A stretch of DNA of 64,000 bases. Source: Macrothele yani. Its lineage: Eukaryota > Arthropoda > Arachnida > Araneae > Macrothelidae. The notes below the pieces were generated by a model that made no database searches, was not told the origin of the DNA, and was given only the letters and a program-made list of their open reading frames with translations. Where the stretch lies: assembly GCA_039090855.1 (NCBI GenBank), contig CM077005.1, positions 70,366,607 through 70,430,606 of the forward strand. The letters run 5' to 3'. The translations under genes and the position numbers were made by a program. This document shows positions 21,379 through 31,857 of the stretch, piece by piece; position 1 is the stretch's first letter, and each line of letters starts with the position of its first letter.

Positions 21379-21812
21379 CAGAAAAACATTTGTGTTAGCA
21401 AAGAAAGCCTTCATGAGTTACATTTAGAGGAATCAGTCTTTTGCAACAGTGTCACAATGCCACAGCAGTCTGAGGCAATTGGATGACATGGAACGTACAG
21501 CAACCTATTTTTGATAGAGCAGCTCTACAATCCACACAACTGCAATCTCTATGTTACTGAATGGAACTTCACATTTATATTCAGCACTAAAAAAATTTGC
21601 ATCACTTAAAAATTAATTTAAGAGTAATATTTTTTTCATCATTCGAAAAAAACATTTTGCTGGGTATTTCTTCAGTATATCGATCCATATCAAAAATAAA
21701 AAAATACACTGAAAAAAATTGGCTACTTTGCAAAACAAAACATGCAAATTCAGCAGCATAGATAACAAAAAAAAACCATGATAATATAGCATTAAAAATA
21801 TTTTAAGCTTAC
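21379..21812. other. cullin-2 intron 3' of exon 2, no gene
   Basis: AT-rich. On the minus strand it begins with the donor GTAAGC next to the exon at 21813, so it is read as the start of the next cullin-2 intron, into which the hAT-type element at 18932-21370 has inserted. Confidence 0.6.
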
Positions 21813-21921
21813 CTCAAAGAGAAGTTTAACATGATTATCCAAATAATGTCTTGTCTCTTGGTACAGCCTATCGCTATTATCAAGCGGATCAGGAAAGACT
21901 ACACAAAGATTATATATAAGA
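21813..21921 (-). CDS. CUL2: cullin-2, second coding exon
   Basis: 109-nt exon on the minus strand. Its first base completes a Thr codon begun in exon 1, then come 36 codons: LIYNLCVVFPDPLDNSDRLY followed by QETRHYLDNHVKLLFE. This matches the start of the cullin-2 N-terminal repeat domain (the region that binds the elongin adaptor side of the ubiquitin ligase). The 3' end is a normal donor (GAG then GTAAGC, phase 0). The 5' end uses AC at 21922-21923. The nearby AG at 21899 would give a shorter exon lacking the conserved IYxLCV segment and breaking the frame. Later exons lie outside recognised sequence. Confidence 0.85.
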
Positions 21922-22650
21922 GTGACACTATTAAGAAAAACTCAATTTGCACCATGGAAATTTCAAAGAAAAAATAATTTAAGCACAATTCTGCTATTGT
22001 AACATGTCACTACTATTCCATTCAGCTTTCATAACATGCACAAGGTGGTGATTCAAGTAATGCAGAAAAAGCCACAAATTTATTCATACAGCGTGTACTT
22101 GATTCAAAAAGTTTTATTATGTGCATCAGAACCTATGTAATAAACTTTTTGAATCAGTGTCAGATCACCTCTTTATACCCAGCAAAGGTACCAAACCTTT
22201 TCACCACACAGGGGAAAATAAAAACTTCTAAAATAAAATAAAAATAATAAACCTGAAACAACATTAGTTGCTTCCAAAGTTGTTTCCCCATTTGCCATTA
22301 AAAATTAACTACCTTATTCACCATTATAAGCTGGCCCAATTACAGCTATAATACAGCATGCCTATTTGCAACCACAAATTGCTTGTCCTGTTCATTACTA
22401 AAAATTATTTGCATTTTTGAACTTCCCTTTTTGTTGGTAAAGTTCGATTAACACTTACCGCACGTGAGGCTTGGCTTTCAATTCTTATTTCCGTTATGTG
22501 GATGCGGCATGGAGGGTTTTCATTTAGTCACGGGTCCACTTCATTTTTTGTCCCCGTTGGTATCGTCACTAAATGAGATCTGGCCTCGTCACTAAATGAG
22601 TTTTTTTCCTTTGCTGCCTCCTCATTTACTTCAATAATTTTTTCATAACC

Positions 22651-22686
22651 CTAGTACTTTCGGTAATACTCCATTACCGTCATCGG
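22651..22686 (-). ncRNA. hammerhead-like PLE terminal motif, copy 4
   Basis: The minus strand reads CCGATGA, a perfect hairpin CGGTAAT/ATTACCG, then AAAGTACTAG. It directly follows a PLE C-terminal coding tail and closely parallels the motif in the 17.7-kb palindrome. Confidence 0.45.
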
Positions 22687-22694
22687 GGGACGTT

Positions 22695-23035
22695 TTGCTC
22701 CGACTAGCACGGACCGTGTCAGCTGGGCATTTCGGTGGTTCTCGCGGGCTGCTTCTGTCATCGGCTATCGCTTCTTCTTGGGCGTTGTGGCGCCATCTCT
22801 TGTTGGTCACTGATCTCATTTTTCGAACTTTTTCATTTTTTTGCTCAATTTTAATTAAATTTCTCCAGCTGTTTCTCAAAATATTAGGGTCATTATGGTT
22901 GCAAACTTTTGCCCTATTTTTTTCAATCATTACCGACTCTGCTATTCTGAGGTGTTTTTCGGATTTACAGCACCATTTTAAAAACAATCTGCATATGATT
23001 TTTTTTTTCCAGGAATAGATATTTTCTGTGATCAT
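22695..23035 (-). pseudogene. PLE C-terminal tail fragment in the cullin-2 intron
   Basis: The minus-strand frame contains KSEKHLRIAESVMIEKNRAK and VCNHNDPNILRNSWRNL. The same arrangement (MRREEAILIYKNKARVCNQN, DPSTLSGLWKEL) occurs in the PLE at 28717-28959, right after its GIY-YIG domain. This identifies it as the end of a PLE endonuclease. The GIY-YIG core and RT are missing. It lies on the same strand as the host gene, within the intron. Confidence 0.65.
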
Positions 23036-24701
23036 TGACTAGGAGCTTCCAAATATATTTTTCCAGGAAAATTCCAGACGGTCACCATACACATTTTTTG
23101 CAAAATTGCCTGAATATAAATAAAAGGGGCCACCCCTAAAACCATTGCTAAAAAAAAATGGTATAAATCTTCTAAGTAAAGAAAGCTGTAAATCCTCTGA
23201 GTAAAGAAGGATAGAAAGTGTTGCTTGGCAGAAACACACACTTTCTGCCCTGCTTTACCCAGACACAAATGTGTAATCTGAATAATATAGGCTGAATAGA
23301 GGCTTTCAGCTCCCTTTGAAGGGATTAGTAGAAATCAGGACTCTAAACCCTCTTGGGATAGCACAGCTGCTTCAGTTCATACCTAAGAAAAAGTTATTTA
23401 CTAATATCTCTCCAGACTGAAGTATTTATTCCCTAAGACACAATGAAGATGCACCTACTCAAGCAGTTGCACTATGATTAATTTGGGTAAGGTTAAAAAT
23501 GTTACACCTCATAAACCCCTTAGATTATTGCCCCCTCCCTCCCCACCAATAAACCCCATTCCTGAGGTTTGCTGATTTATCAGGCTTTCAATAGAAAACT
23601 CATTTGTGAAAGCCTCAATGAATAATCCTTTGATAATCTTTTGTGAAAGTCTGTGGATAACAAGGGAAGTAGGATTGTGATAGAAAAAAAATTGTTCCAA
23701 TGGAATTTGTAATTTTATGTCAAAATGCAACAGAGTGGGATTGTAGTTCCTAATTAAAGGTTGTTTTTCAGTTTCTTGCACAGGAAAATGAAATAAAAAT
23801 GATGTTTTCACAACAGAAATTCGCCCTATTGCATATAAAACCTGCACAACAGAAATTTTATTATCCACGTTAATATCAATATAAGGCTATTTTTAAATTA
23901 AAATGAAATATTCAAAGTTATATTGGAATAAGTTAAATGAATATTCAAATGCTGTATTAAAATTTTATTATTCACATTAATACCTTAAAAGGCTATTTTT
24001 AAATTAAAAGGAAATAGTTAATGTCTTTGGCACTTTCATACTGGAGTTTTTGACAAGGCTTTTGAATGTGACAGTTAAAACAATGGTTAAAACAGTCAAA
24101 CACTTGCCAACCCTGAAAAAAAATCAAGTTAAACTGATGTTATAGTTTTGAACTATCCAGCTTTTGTAGTTGTTTATCTGGCTCTTAAAAACTGACAACA
24201 AAACTGCAAGAACTGCTAAAATTATTTCAGTCGTATGCACTGTACTATACTAAATACTACCATTATAATAGATTAATGCTCCCTACCTATTTTATCTCTT
24301 TCTCTTACACCCACATGCCTTTACTTTTAAATCAACCTTATGTTTCTGATAAGAAATCAGATTTCTTTGAAAAACTAATTACAATATCCAATAATATTTC
24401 ATGGAAAATTTTGGCATCAAACCCGCATTAAAAATGTCAGATCTCTAGTTTAGCAGTTCTCTGTAGTATGTCAACCATGACTTCAATAGAGTACATTGCA
24501 AATTTGCTGCAACCAAGCTGGATCAAGAATGCCTTGATATCAGAATAATATTCATTCATTAGCCAATACGCAAATATTAAACGTAAAGTAAAAATCACAA
24601 CTTGTGAATAGCCAATAGGCAAATATAATGTGCACAAATACATAAAATTTAGCATATGATTAAATTATGAGTAAAGAACACAAAACAAGAAAAAAGGATA
24701 T

Positions 24702-24825
24702 GTTAAGCTGTCTTTCCAAACTGAAAGGGTAACATGGCCAAGGGAAAGAACTTCCTTAATGACAGTTTTCAGCTGGGGCCACACATCATCAAAATTTACA
24801 TTTCTTGCCCTAAGAGTCATTTGAG
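24702..24825 (-). CDS. CUL2: cullin-2, first coding exon (N-terminus)
   Basis: Exon on the minus strand with acceptor TTTGTACAG just before 24825 and start codon at 24820-24818. It encodes MTLRARNVNFDDVWPQLK, then TVIKEVLSLGHVTLSVWKDSL. This aligns from the first residue with cullin-2 (MSLKPRVVDFDETW-type start), the scaffold of the elongin BC-VHL class of ubiquitin ligases, acting in nucleus and cytoplasm. Thirty-nine codons plus two bases (AC) precede the ATATCC donor; the codon is completed by T at 21921. The acceptor upstream of the ATG means a non-coding first exon lies further up, beyond 24825, not identified. No stops or frame damage. Confidence 0.85.
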
Positions 24826-25944
24826 CTGTACAAACTAAACAAAAATGTCACATGATAAACAGATCATATTCTTTAAAATTATGCCAGTTGTACACATTTT
24901 TGTCAACAAAAGTGAGTGTATTTCAATAATTTGACAAATCATAAATATTCACTAAAACATTAAATATATGTCTTATCACTTTAAAAGAAACACTGGTTAT
25001 TTGCAGCAAAAGCACGCAATGAGAGATAACTAAACTGAAGACAAAAGTAAGATCACACTTTTTGTTACATCAGAATGAAATGATGGTAAAAGTAGATAGC
25101 ACTTTGTTACAATATAAGCTTTTCTAAGTAATAATCTTCTAATGTAACAAAACATGATCTACTTTTACCTTCAATTTAATTGTAAGAAACGCCGATATGA
25201 TTTCCTCCTGTAACTCCTCATGTCTGGTCAGGAATTACCCCACCATAGGAATGCATCTTGGAAGAAATGTACAATGGTGATTCCACAGCATTCCAGTAAT
25301 GAACTTGACTGGATTATAATTTGGCATGAAGCTCATTTTATTTCTTGCAAAATGAACACACATTTATATCCTAAGGCTGTTTCAGTAAAAAAAAAAAAAT
25401 GTCAGCACTGAAATGTGAAATCAATCATTTGACAAGTTCCTTAGGACTCAGGAGTTTCAATCTGAAAGCAGGAATAATCACATTACATATATATTCACAC
25501 AAACTTTGCCCAGTAAGTTATAGTCCAAAAATATCTGATTTGGTACTAAAAAACAATGCAAGGAAAAATAATTTCAGCATAACTGCTAAAACACTTTTAA
25601 TCTTCTATACCAGCTCCTCTTGATCAGCCAATAAATACTGCTTTAGTACAGATAAACAGTTAATTGATGTTTTTTCATTGCTATTCTTACATGGATTGGA
25701 ATAATTCTTTTACTTCAATCTCCCTCTTCCCAATAAGAAAGGATGATGGAGGAAAAACATAAGCAATAAAAGGTTATAAACCCATTTGTTTGTTACCAAA
25801 TAATTATATCCCCCTACCCCAAACATCACTATAAATAGTAGCATCCGTAACGAGTTGGAAATTAACTAGTGGAATATATGCCAGATTCATACAAGTCAAT
25901 GCACTAACCAATTTTTGCATTACATACGATGATCGAAAATTACC
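24826..25944. other. no gene recognised; probable cullin-2 5' intron
   Basis: AT-rich sequence without repeats I can name. By position it should be intron between a 5' UTR exon and the first coding exon of cullin-2. Confidence 0.5.
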
Positions 25945-26145
25945 AGTCAGTTGGTAAAGTTTTTGCTGCCTTCATAAATTTAGAGAAAGTTTATAGCTGA
26001 GTAATTAGGATTCTTCTGTGGAAGGTACTGAATACATACGGTATTATTAGGAATCTACTCAATAGTGTGAAGCCATGTATGTTGGCAGTAGAGCATGTGT
26101 ACGAGTAAATGGTGTTGTATTAAAATGGTTTTCTATTAGTGCAGA
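25945..26145 (+). pseudogene. RTE-like LINE fragment, RT motif A to B
   Basis: Plus-strand fragment: KVFAAFINLEKVYS (motif A, with Asp changed to Asn), ILLWKVLNTYGI, then VGSRACVRVNGVVLKWFSI. The same order is seen in LINE copy C. It ends abruptly at 26145 where a different element begins. Confidence 0.75.
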
Positions 26146-26560
26146 AGTCAACATGGCCACAACGCATGGGAACCGTGCATCAAGGTTATATAAAGAGCAA
26201 AGCTTGCACACAAGGACAATTGTGACAGCAGATTGCATTAACCTCAATGGACTGTCAGGGTGCCTCAACGTTGAATCTGTGCATGCTACGAGCAGTTTAA
26301 ACTGCTTGTAGTGTGCACGGATGTCAACACTACGGAGAGGCAGGCAGCTCTTCGCAGGCCTGCCTCCATAATGTGGACACCCTTCCATGGCCAGCTTGAT
26401 CGAACGACTTTTCACCAATCGAACATGTTTGGGACATGACAGGAAGCCACCTACACCCATCCCGGAATAGCGTGAACTGGCCCACAATTTGGATACCATC
26501 TGGCATGCTATACCTCAGAACAGTAACCATGAACTCTATGTGTCTAAGCCATGCCTGGTA
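26146..26560 (+). pseudogene. Tc1-like transposase C-terminal fragment
   Basis: Near 26370-26440 the plus strand encodes LPWPA, a stop, then SNDFSPIEHVWDM, the degenerate form of the WPARSPDLNPIEHVWD motif holding the last catalytic residue of Tc1 DD34E transposases (Asp is present in the diverged ND position, Glu kept). Upstream coding is too decayed to follow and no terminal repeats were identified. Confidence 0.5.
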
Positions 26561-26754
26561 ACCACTTGCATTAGAGCTAGAGGTGACACTACAAGATATT
26601 GACTTGTTTCACTCATCAGGGTTCCAGAATCAGGGGTGAAAATGTCCCGGGTGATTTTGAAAAATCAGGGGTGAATTTTAAATAATCGTAAACTTAGAGA
26701 AAAATACTACATTTATGGGGGGGGGACAACGAACAAACACAAAAATAACATATT

Positions 26755-27144
26755 TTATACATATCTTTTAATTTTGTTATTAAATATTTCAGCAGCTTTG
26801 TGAAATGGAAAGCTTTCTAGTGTTACATTTGCTGTTGATATTCGAATCAAAATTTTTAAAGTTGATTTTTTCAGTCTGTTGCAAAATTTATCTTTTATTC
26901 GATTTTGTGTGTTAAAAGAACGCTCTACTGATGCAGAACTTATTGGCACAACCAAAGCAATTTCATACAACACTGTGCTTGGATACACATCTTTATACTT
27001 GCAGATGAAAAGTTCTGCAACATCTGCAAATTTAAAACTAACATAGCTATTTTTTAGCAGAATAAATATATCTGGATATTCACTCAACAGGCATTTCAAA
27101 TCTTCAAAGTGGTCTAACAACTTCAAAACAAATTTGCATGACAC
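26755..27144 (-). pseudogene. hAT transposase C-terminal dimerisation domain
   Basis: Minus-strand frame with the hATC signature ALVVPISSASVERSFNTQNR then IKDKFCNRLKKSTLKILIRI, which mediates dimerisation in hAT transposases. 130 residues, no stop inside. The catalytic middle is absent; a likely N-terminus of the same element lies upstream at 27420-27704, so the copy is internally deleted. Confidence 0.8.
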
Positions 27145-27419
27145 CGATGAGGATATTTACTTTCCATCCCAAAAGCGTTTGAGCGAATTGGCTCCTTTCA
27201 CAACAATGAATAATAAAATAAACATAGGGACATTTACAATGTCGAAAACAAAAAGTCACTTTAACACTGTATGAGCCGTTGCTTTTAGCACAAAAATTAC
27301 AACAGGATTAAAAAAAAAAAAAATTCAGTATCAATACAAGCATGAGCAAAATTTTAGAAAAGAGTTCTACAGATGAGAAAAAACAGATCATTTATATATT
27401 GATAAAATAATGAATGGCA

Positions 27420-27704
27420 TTAACTTACCTTTTGCAAATAACGTAAGTTTTGATGACGCCTTGCAAAATGAACAAAACATCAAAATTGTTTAATTTTTGT
27501 CGGTTTCGACTTCAAGCCAGTCGTACATTTTGCGCCATTTCTCTTGAAAGTTAAGATTTTTTGTAATTTAGTTGGAGGTACAGCAGGAACAGCCTCACTA
27601 CATTTCTCAGGCAATATTTCACTGTTTAAAATCGTAGCACTCTATGCCGAACTTGCAGAGTCGTCAGTAGAATGCTTCCTCTTTCTAATGAGGAACTTTT
27701 CCAT
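27420..27704 (-). pseudogene. hAT transposase N-terminus (zinc-finger type), broken
   Basis: Minus-strand start MEKFLIRKRKHSTDDSASSA followed by a stop, a lysine/proline-rich linker and, after a frame change, MYDWLEVETDKN then MFCSFCKASSKLTLF. The latter is the W-x-CxxC zinc-finger entry seen in KIAA1586/ZMYM-like hAT proteins. It precedes the dimerisation domain at 26755-27144 in the right order. Confidence 0.55.
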
Positions 27705-27923
27705 TGTGTTATAGTAAGAACAAATATCAGAGCTGCCAACTTTTCAAAATAAAAAACCGGGACATCAATGCACGTTCAGCGGCCCATATTTACACTTTAT
27801 AAATAAAATTATGTATTATAGGTTTCTTTATTTTTTTATTGCAGTTAATTATTTAATACAAATAAAGAAATACTTGCAAAAAAAAAACAGTATTTAAGTA
27901 TAAAATAAGATTAACAAACTTTG

Positions 27924-28118
27924 TTAATGAGTTTCATTATTAGTGAGTGAGACACTATTTTTTTCAGAGAGTGAGTCACCAATTTTTCTCCCCAATATAA
28001 CAGGAGTGTTATTACATAAGGCAAGACAGTTCATCCACGGAATACCAAGATACTGAAATTCTTCAGAGACAAGTTTGGCAATATTTTCACATGTTGAACT
28101 GGTTTCTAGGCATGGCAA
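27924..28118 (-). pseudogene. hAT transposase central fragment
   Basis: Minus-strand frame with ENIAKLVSEEFQYLGIPWMN then CLALCNNTPVILGRKIG, resembling the second catalytic Asp region of hAT transposases (usual form GIPW.NCVxFxxDNAxVMxG, here Asp replaced by Asn). It lies upstream of an N-terminus (27704), so it belongs to a different copy. The edge at 27727 reads CAGAGCTGCCAAC, a hAT-like terminus, without a proven partner. Confidence 0.5.
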
Positions 28119-28490
28119 AGAGCAGCATGCATCTCACTTGCTTGCAAAGATTATCAAAGTATGTTACCAGAAACCCCCCCCCCCGCAAAAAAATATTTTT
28201 TTTTTCCTAAATCAAGATTGCTTGCAAAAATAAAGATTTACTATAAAATCAAGAAGATTTTAGACAGTACTAGAACTTGTACAGAAAACTAGCGGGTAAT
28301 GCTTACCTTGGCATTCCTTTCTAGCGACGGGGACATTTCACGCACGTGTTTTCCGGTCTTTGTTGAGGTTATTGTCCTAAAGTCCGTTGTATGCGATGAC
28401 TGGCTTTACTTCTCACACTTTTCGCTGGGTATACTCATTGGATCTTTGCTTTAGGATTCAAACATCAATTTTTACCGTTCTTTATACTCG
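28119..28490. other. no gene; PLE 3' flank
   Basis: Homopolymer-rich sequence followed by the PLE 3' untranslated part. Confidence 0.4.
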
Positions 28491-28521
28491 AAATTTTCGC
28501 CCATACTCTGGGCATCTTCAG
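28491..28521 (-). ncRNA. hammerhead-like PLE terminal motif, copy 5
   Basis: The minus strand reads CTGAAGA, hairpin GCCCA ... GGGC, then GAAAATTT, about 200-400 bp downstream of the PLE coding end at 28717-28916. The GAAAATTT end is shared with the motifs at 17.7 and 43.2 kb. Confidence 0.45.
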
Positions 28522-28716
28522 GAGCGTGGCGACTTTACCACCGATGTTCGTGGTTAACTTCGCGCTAATGGAGTCCGATACTCCTTGTTGCCATTCGTCG
28601 GAAAAACTTTCCTGGATATATTTCGTTATCAAGCCCGGCTGGCGCCATCTATGTTTCGTTAAGAACACTTTTTTTTTTTTTCCGTATTTTTTTTTTTTTT
28701 TTTTAAATTTCTTCTC

Positions 28717-29584
28717 CTATCCTGGTTTTCTTGTCTTTTTTTGCCTGTTTTTCTTTTGTTGTTGTTTTTCTTGTCTTTTTAGTTCTTTCCACAGGCCTGA
28801 TAATGTGCTAGGGTCGTTCTGGTTACATACCCTTGCTTTATTTTTGTAGATTAATATTGCTTCTTCCCTCCTCATTTGCCTTTCCGATTTTTTATTCTTT
28901 TTTAGCATTTTAATTTCATCGAACTTTGGGAACGTCCGGTTTTCCAAGCAGAATTGCACTAAAGCCGCTTTGGCTTCTTTTTTTTTGCCAGTTAGATATG
29001 TGTTGTTTAAGTCTTTTTTTTAATCTGTTTTTCGTACTTCCAATGTATGATATTGGGGGTATGTGTGCTATTGGAATTTCGTAGGTTCCTGATTCTTCTA
29101 GCATTTTTTCCTCTGTTTTTTTGTTGACAGTCATACTTTTCACGGTGTGCACTGAGCTTCCTAGTTGTAAGTCATATTTAGCACAGTGCCTATTGATTTC
29201 TTTACTCACTCCTTCCAGGTATGGGAAAGCTCCAATGTATTTCAATTTTTTATTTCTCATCTTCCTTTGGTTGTGCACTTCTTGGCCTTCTTTACTCTGA
29301 GTCATATGCTTTTTACTCTCATGTATCCATTTATTAATTAGCTTGCTCGGGTACCCATACTCTTGTGATATTTTCGAGATAAACTCTAGCTCTTGATTTT
29401 TTAGCCTGTTGTTAGATGTGTGTGTGTACGCTCGCCGTATCAAGTTTACTATGCTGTTTTTTTTATGTATCACTGGATGGTGCGACGAGTATGGTATCAG
29501 TACAGGTATGTAAGTTGCTTTTCTGAACACAGAGTATTCAAAACTATTTTTGTTTTTCTTTAGTTGAATGTCCAGGAAGGACAT
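28717..29584 (-). pseudogene. PLE 3' part: RT thumb, linker and GIY-YIG endonuclease
   Basis: Minus-strand frame from MSFLDIQLKKNKNSFEYSVF (end of RT; FLDI is typical after the catalytic core). Next come the YIPVLIPYSSHHPVIHKK linker, IGAFPYLEGVSKEINRHCAK, and a GIY-YIG domain (GTYEIPIAHIPPISYIGSTK, NRLKKRLKQHI). Here GIY reads GTY, with YIG intact. A frame change near 28920-28960 leads to the tail MRREEAILIYKNKARVCNQN. The 5' boundary at about 29580 coincides with a short hairpin (29558-29594). 5'-truncated, lacks RT motifs A-C. Confidence 0.87.
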
Positions 29585-29594
29585 TCAACTAAAG
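29558..29594. repeat. 16-bp inverted repeat at the PLE 5' truncation point
   Basis: CTTTAGTTGAATGTCC (29558-29573) and GGACATTCAACTAAAG (29579-29594) are perfect inverted copies, five bases apart. The left copy is PLE coding sequence; the right is its inverted duplicate just beyond the truncation. Confidence 0.93.
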
Positions 29595-30630
29595 AATAGT
29601 ACAATAATTAGAGCTATATAATTGTCAGAATTAGAACTACTAAGTGGAATTGAGTACTAGAACTGTTAATTTTTATCTATTATTAGGGGAAAACAGTAAT
29701 GTATGGGATGTGCTAGCAGTATGTTTGATGATACTTGTATTCAATTATTTTTCTGTATCAGTCACTCCTAGATGGAGTTCAGAAATTGTGATGATTTTCA
29801 AGGTTTTGAATTTTTTTTTTAAATTGAATGATGCAATTTTAGAAATAACTTGATTTCATTTAAGCAATGGAAAGACAGTGACTTTTTTTTAATGCCCTTG
29901 GATGACAATTTTATCCATCATGAATGTACGATAGCACAACTTTAGATAAAGGATGAATAGTGTAACTTTGAGAATATGAATACTTTTGAACACCATGCAT
30001 CAATTCTTACAAATTTTCAGCTTCGTCACTTTCGTTTTCAGGAAAAAGAATTATGATTACAGGAAAAAAAATCTTTACCCCCGCCCCTCCCCCTCTTTGT
30101 CAAGCTTAAATGCAAACCTTATTTTGGGCAATATTTAAGGATACATGTTCAGAACATCGTTGGGGGGGGGGGATACAATTACGGGAGAAATCTTTGCTAC
30201 GTCCAATTTCCGTTTTTGGACAGTTTCCCTCCATTTTCAAGTTGAAATACAAATATTTATAAAATAAAATGATATTTAACAACAATACTAGGCAGAGGAA
30301 ATAAAATTGGGATTATGGGAGAAATCTTCACTGCGTCTAACAACTTCCGTTTTCGAAAGTTTTGAAAGACGAAACTTCCGTTTCGAAAGTTTCCAGCGAA
30401 AAACATTCTCCTCAGCTACCACAATTGCCCCGAAATTTCTGTTCAGTTATGCATCGATCTCGAGGAAAACTCCAATTATGACGCAAAAGGAGAAATTTCT
30501 CAAAGCTGTTGTACGCTCATGCCTGGAGATTAATTACAGGGAAATATTTTCGCCGTCGAATTTCCGTTTTCGGAAATTTTCCCTCCATTTTCCAACTGAA
30601 ATACAAATATTTTTGGAATAAAGTGATGTA
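29595..30630. other. no gene; direct repeat of an AT-rich block
   Basis: A block near 30183-30378 (TTTCCCTCCATTTTC, GAAATACAAATATTT) recurs at 30535-30630 and continues beyond the Tc1 at 31858-31950 (AACAATACTGG, GAAAGACGAAAT). Two runs of G (30166-30174) and C are otherwise notable. Confidence 0.6.
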
Positions 30631-31857
30631 CACTATCTACCAACAAGTAATTGGACACCACTGCAATCGAAGATATCTGCAGTCCTGATACACGTCACGG
30701 CCGCCGCCGTTAAATATCGTGTGGGGAAACAACAACGCAACCAGTCGCATGCAAGATGCCACGCAGTTTGGAGCTCTCTGATTTCGAGAAAGGTGTAAAC
30801 GTCGGGTATCACAGAAATGGCCGATCCATACGTGACATATCCAGCGAGTTGAAGTACCCAAAGTCGACTGTGGCCAACGTGATTGGCAAGTGGAAGATGA
30901 GAGGTGACTGTCGGAATGTGCCCCGACCCGGCAGACCCACAAAACGGGGAGTTAGTGACCGACGGGTGCTGGCCAGAGAAAAATTCTGTAGAACCGCACC
31001 AAATCGATGGGCCACATCCGCGAGGATTTTCAACAGGCATCCGGGAGTGTTCTTTCGATGAATACCATCCGTAAGGAAGCCCATCTGCTCGGTTATCATG
31101 GAGGTGCTGCCGCCCACAAACCTTTGATCACCAAGTCCAATAGCGCTGCTCGGCTAACGTGGTGCAAAGAACGTCGACAGCGGACAGTTGAACAGTGAAA
31201 ACAGGTTATCTGGAGCGACGAATCAAGGTTCACCCTCTACAGTTAGGATGGCAGGGTCTAGGTTTGGCGTCTGCCTGGAGAACGCCTCCTGCCGGAATGT
31301 ATTGTGCCAACTGTGAAGTTCGGTGGCGGTGGAATTATGCTATGGGGGTGTTTATCCTGGTTTGGCATGGGACCCTTGGTCGGAATTCCTGGTAGACTCA
31401 ACGCCGAGACCTACTGCACCATTTTGGATGACCATGCGCTTCCTACGTTGTGGCAGTTTTACGGGGTGGACCCATGTTACTTTCAGGATGACAATGCCAC
31501 CTGTCATGTTGCGAGGACCACCATGGCTTAGTATGGTGACAATGGGGTTAACCGTATGGACTGACATGCGCAGAGCCCGGACCTTAACCCTATCGAGTAC
31601 CTCTGGGACGAGTTGGAGGGTCGACTTAAGGGGTGCCCCCACCGTCCGAAATCGGTGAAGGAACTGACCTGTCTTCTCCAAGCCGAGTGGAAGAAAATAC
31701 CACTAGCAGTCGTACAACGCCTGGTTGAGAGTATGCCCCGGAGAGTCGCAGCGCAGCTGTAATCGCCGCTCGTGGAGGCTCCACCAACTATTGAAGGGAA
31801 ATTAACTTTGTTTTCCTTTGCTATCACAGGTGTCTAATTACTTGTTGGTAGATAGTG
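30631..31857 (+). mobile_element. Tc1-like transposon
   Basis: 1227-bp element with near-perfect terminal inverted repeats (CACTATCTACCAACAAGTAA at 30631; its inverse ends at 31857) and TA flanks (30629-30630, 31858-31859). It split a pre-existing AT-rich repeat unit; the flanks on both sides rejoin into a sequence like that at 30270-30290. Confidence 0.95.
30756..31760 (+). pseudogene. Tc1-like DD34E transposase, frameshifted
   Basis: Start MPRSLELSDFEKGVNVGYHR at 30756. Two helix-turn-helix units follow (SIRDISSELKYPKSTVANVI; GRPTKRGVSDRR). The frame changes near 31010 to SVLSMNTIRKEAHLLGYHGG, then a stop at 31198. Catalytic residues: first Asp in VIWSDESRFTLYS near 31212, second in [13 protein letters not shown] near 31483, last in SPDLNPIEYLWDELEGRLKG near 31575. 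The WYGD-to-MDW stretch needs a small frame change near 31530. The C-terminus is EWKKIPLAVVQRLVESMPRR. All catalytic residues are kept, but several frameshifts block translation. Confidence 0.92.

Larger units (their letters stand above)
21922..24701 (-). other. CUL2: U12-type AT-AC intron of cullin-2
   Basis: 2780-bp intron on the minus strand. It starts ATATCCTTTT at 24701, a full match to the U12 donor consensus, and ends with AC at 21922. A branch-site-like TTTCTTAAT lies about ten bases before the AC, the distance U12 introns use. The exons join in frame across it. It contains a PLE tail (22651-23035) but otherwise only AT-rich sequence. Confidence 0.8.

Noticed and set aside
21813..21898. 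Cullin-2 exon 2 starting after the AG at 21899
   Set aside because: Gives a shorter exon that does not restore the frame from exon 1 and drops the conserved IYxLCV segment. The AT-AC reading explains donor, branch site and protein together.
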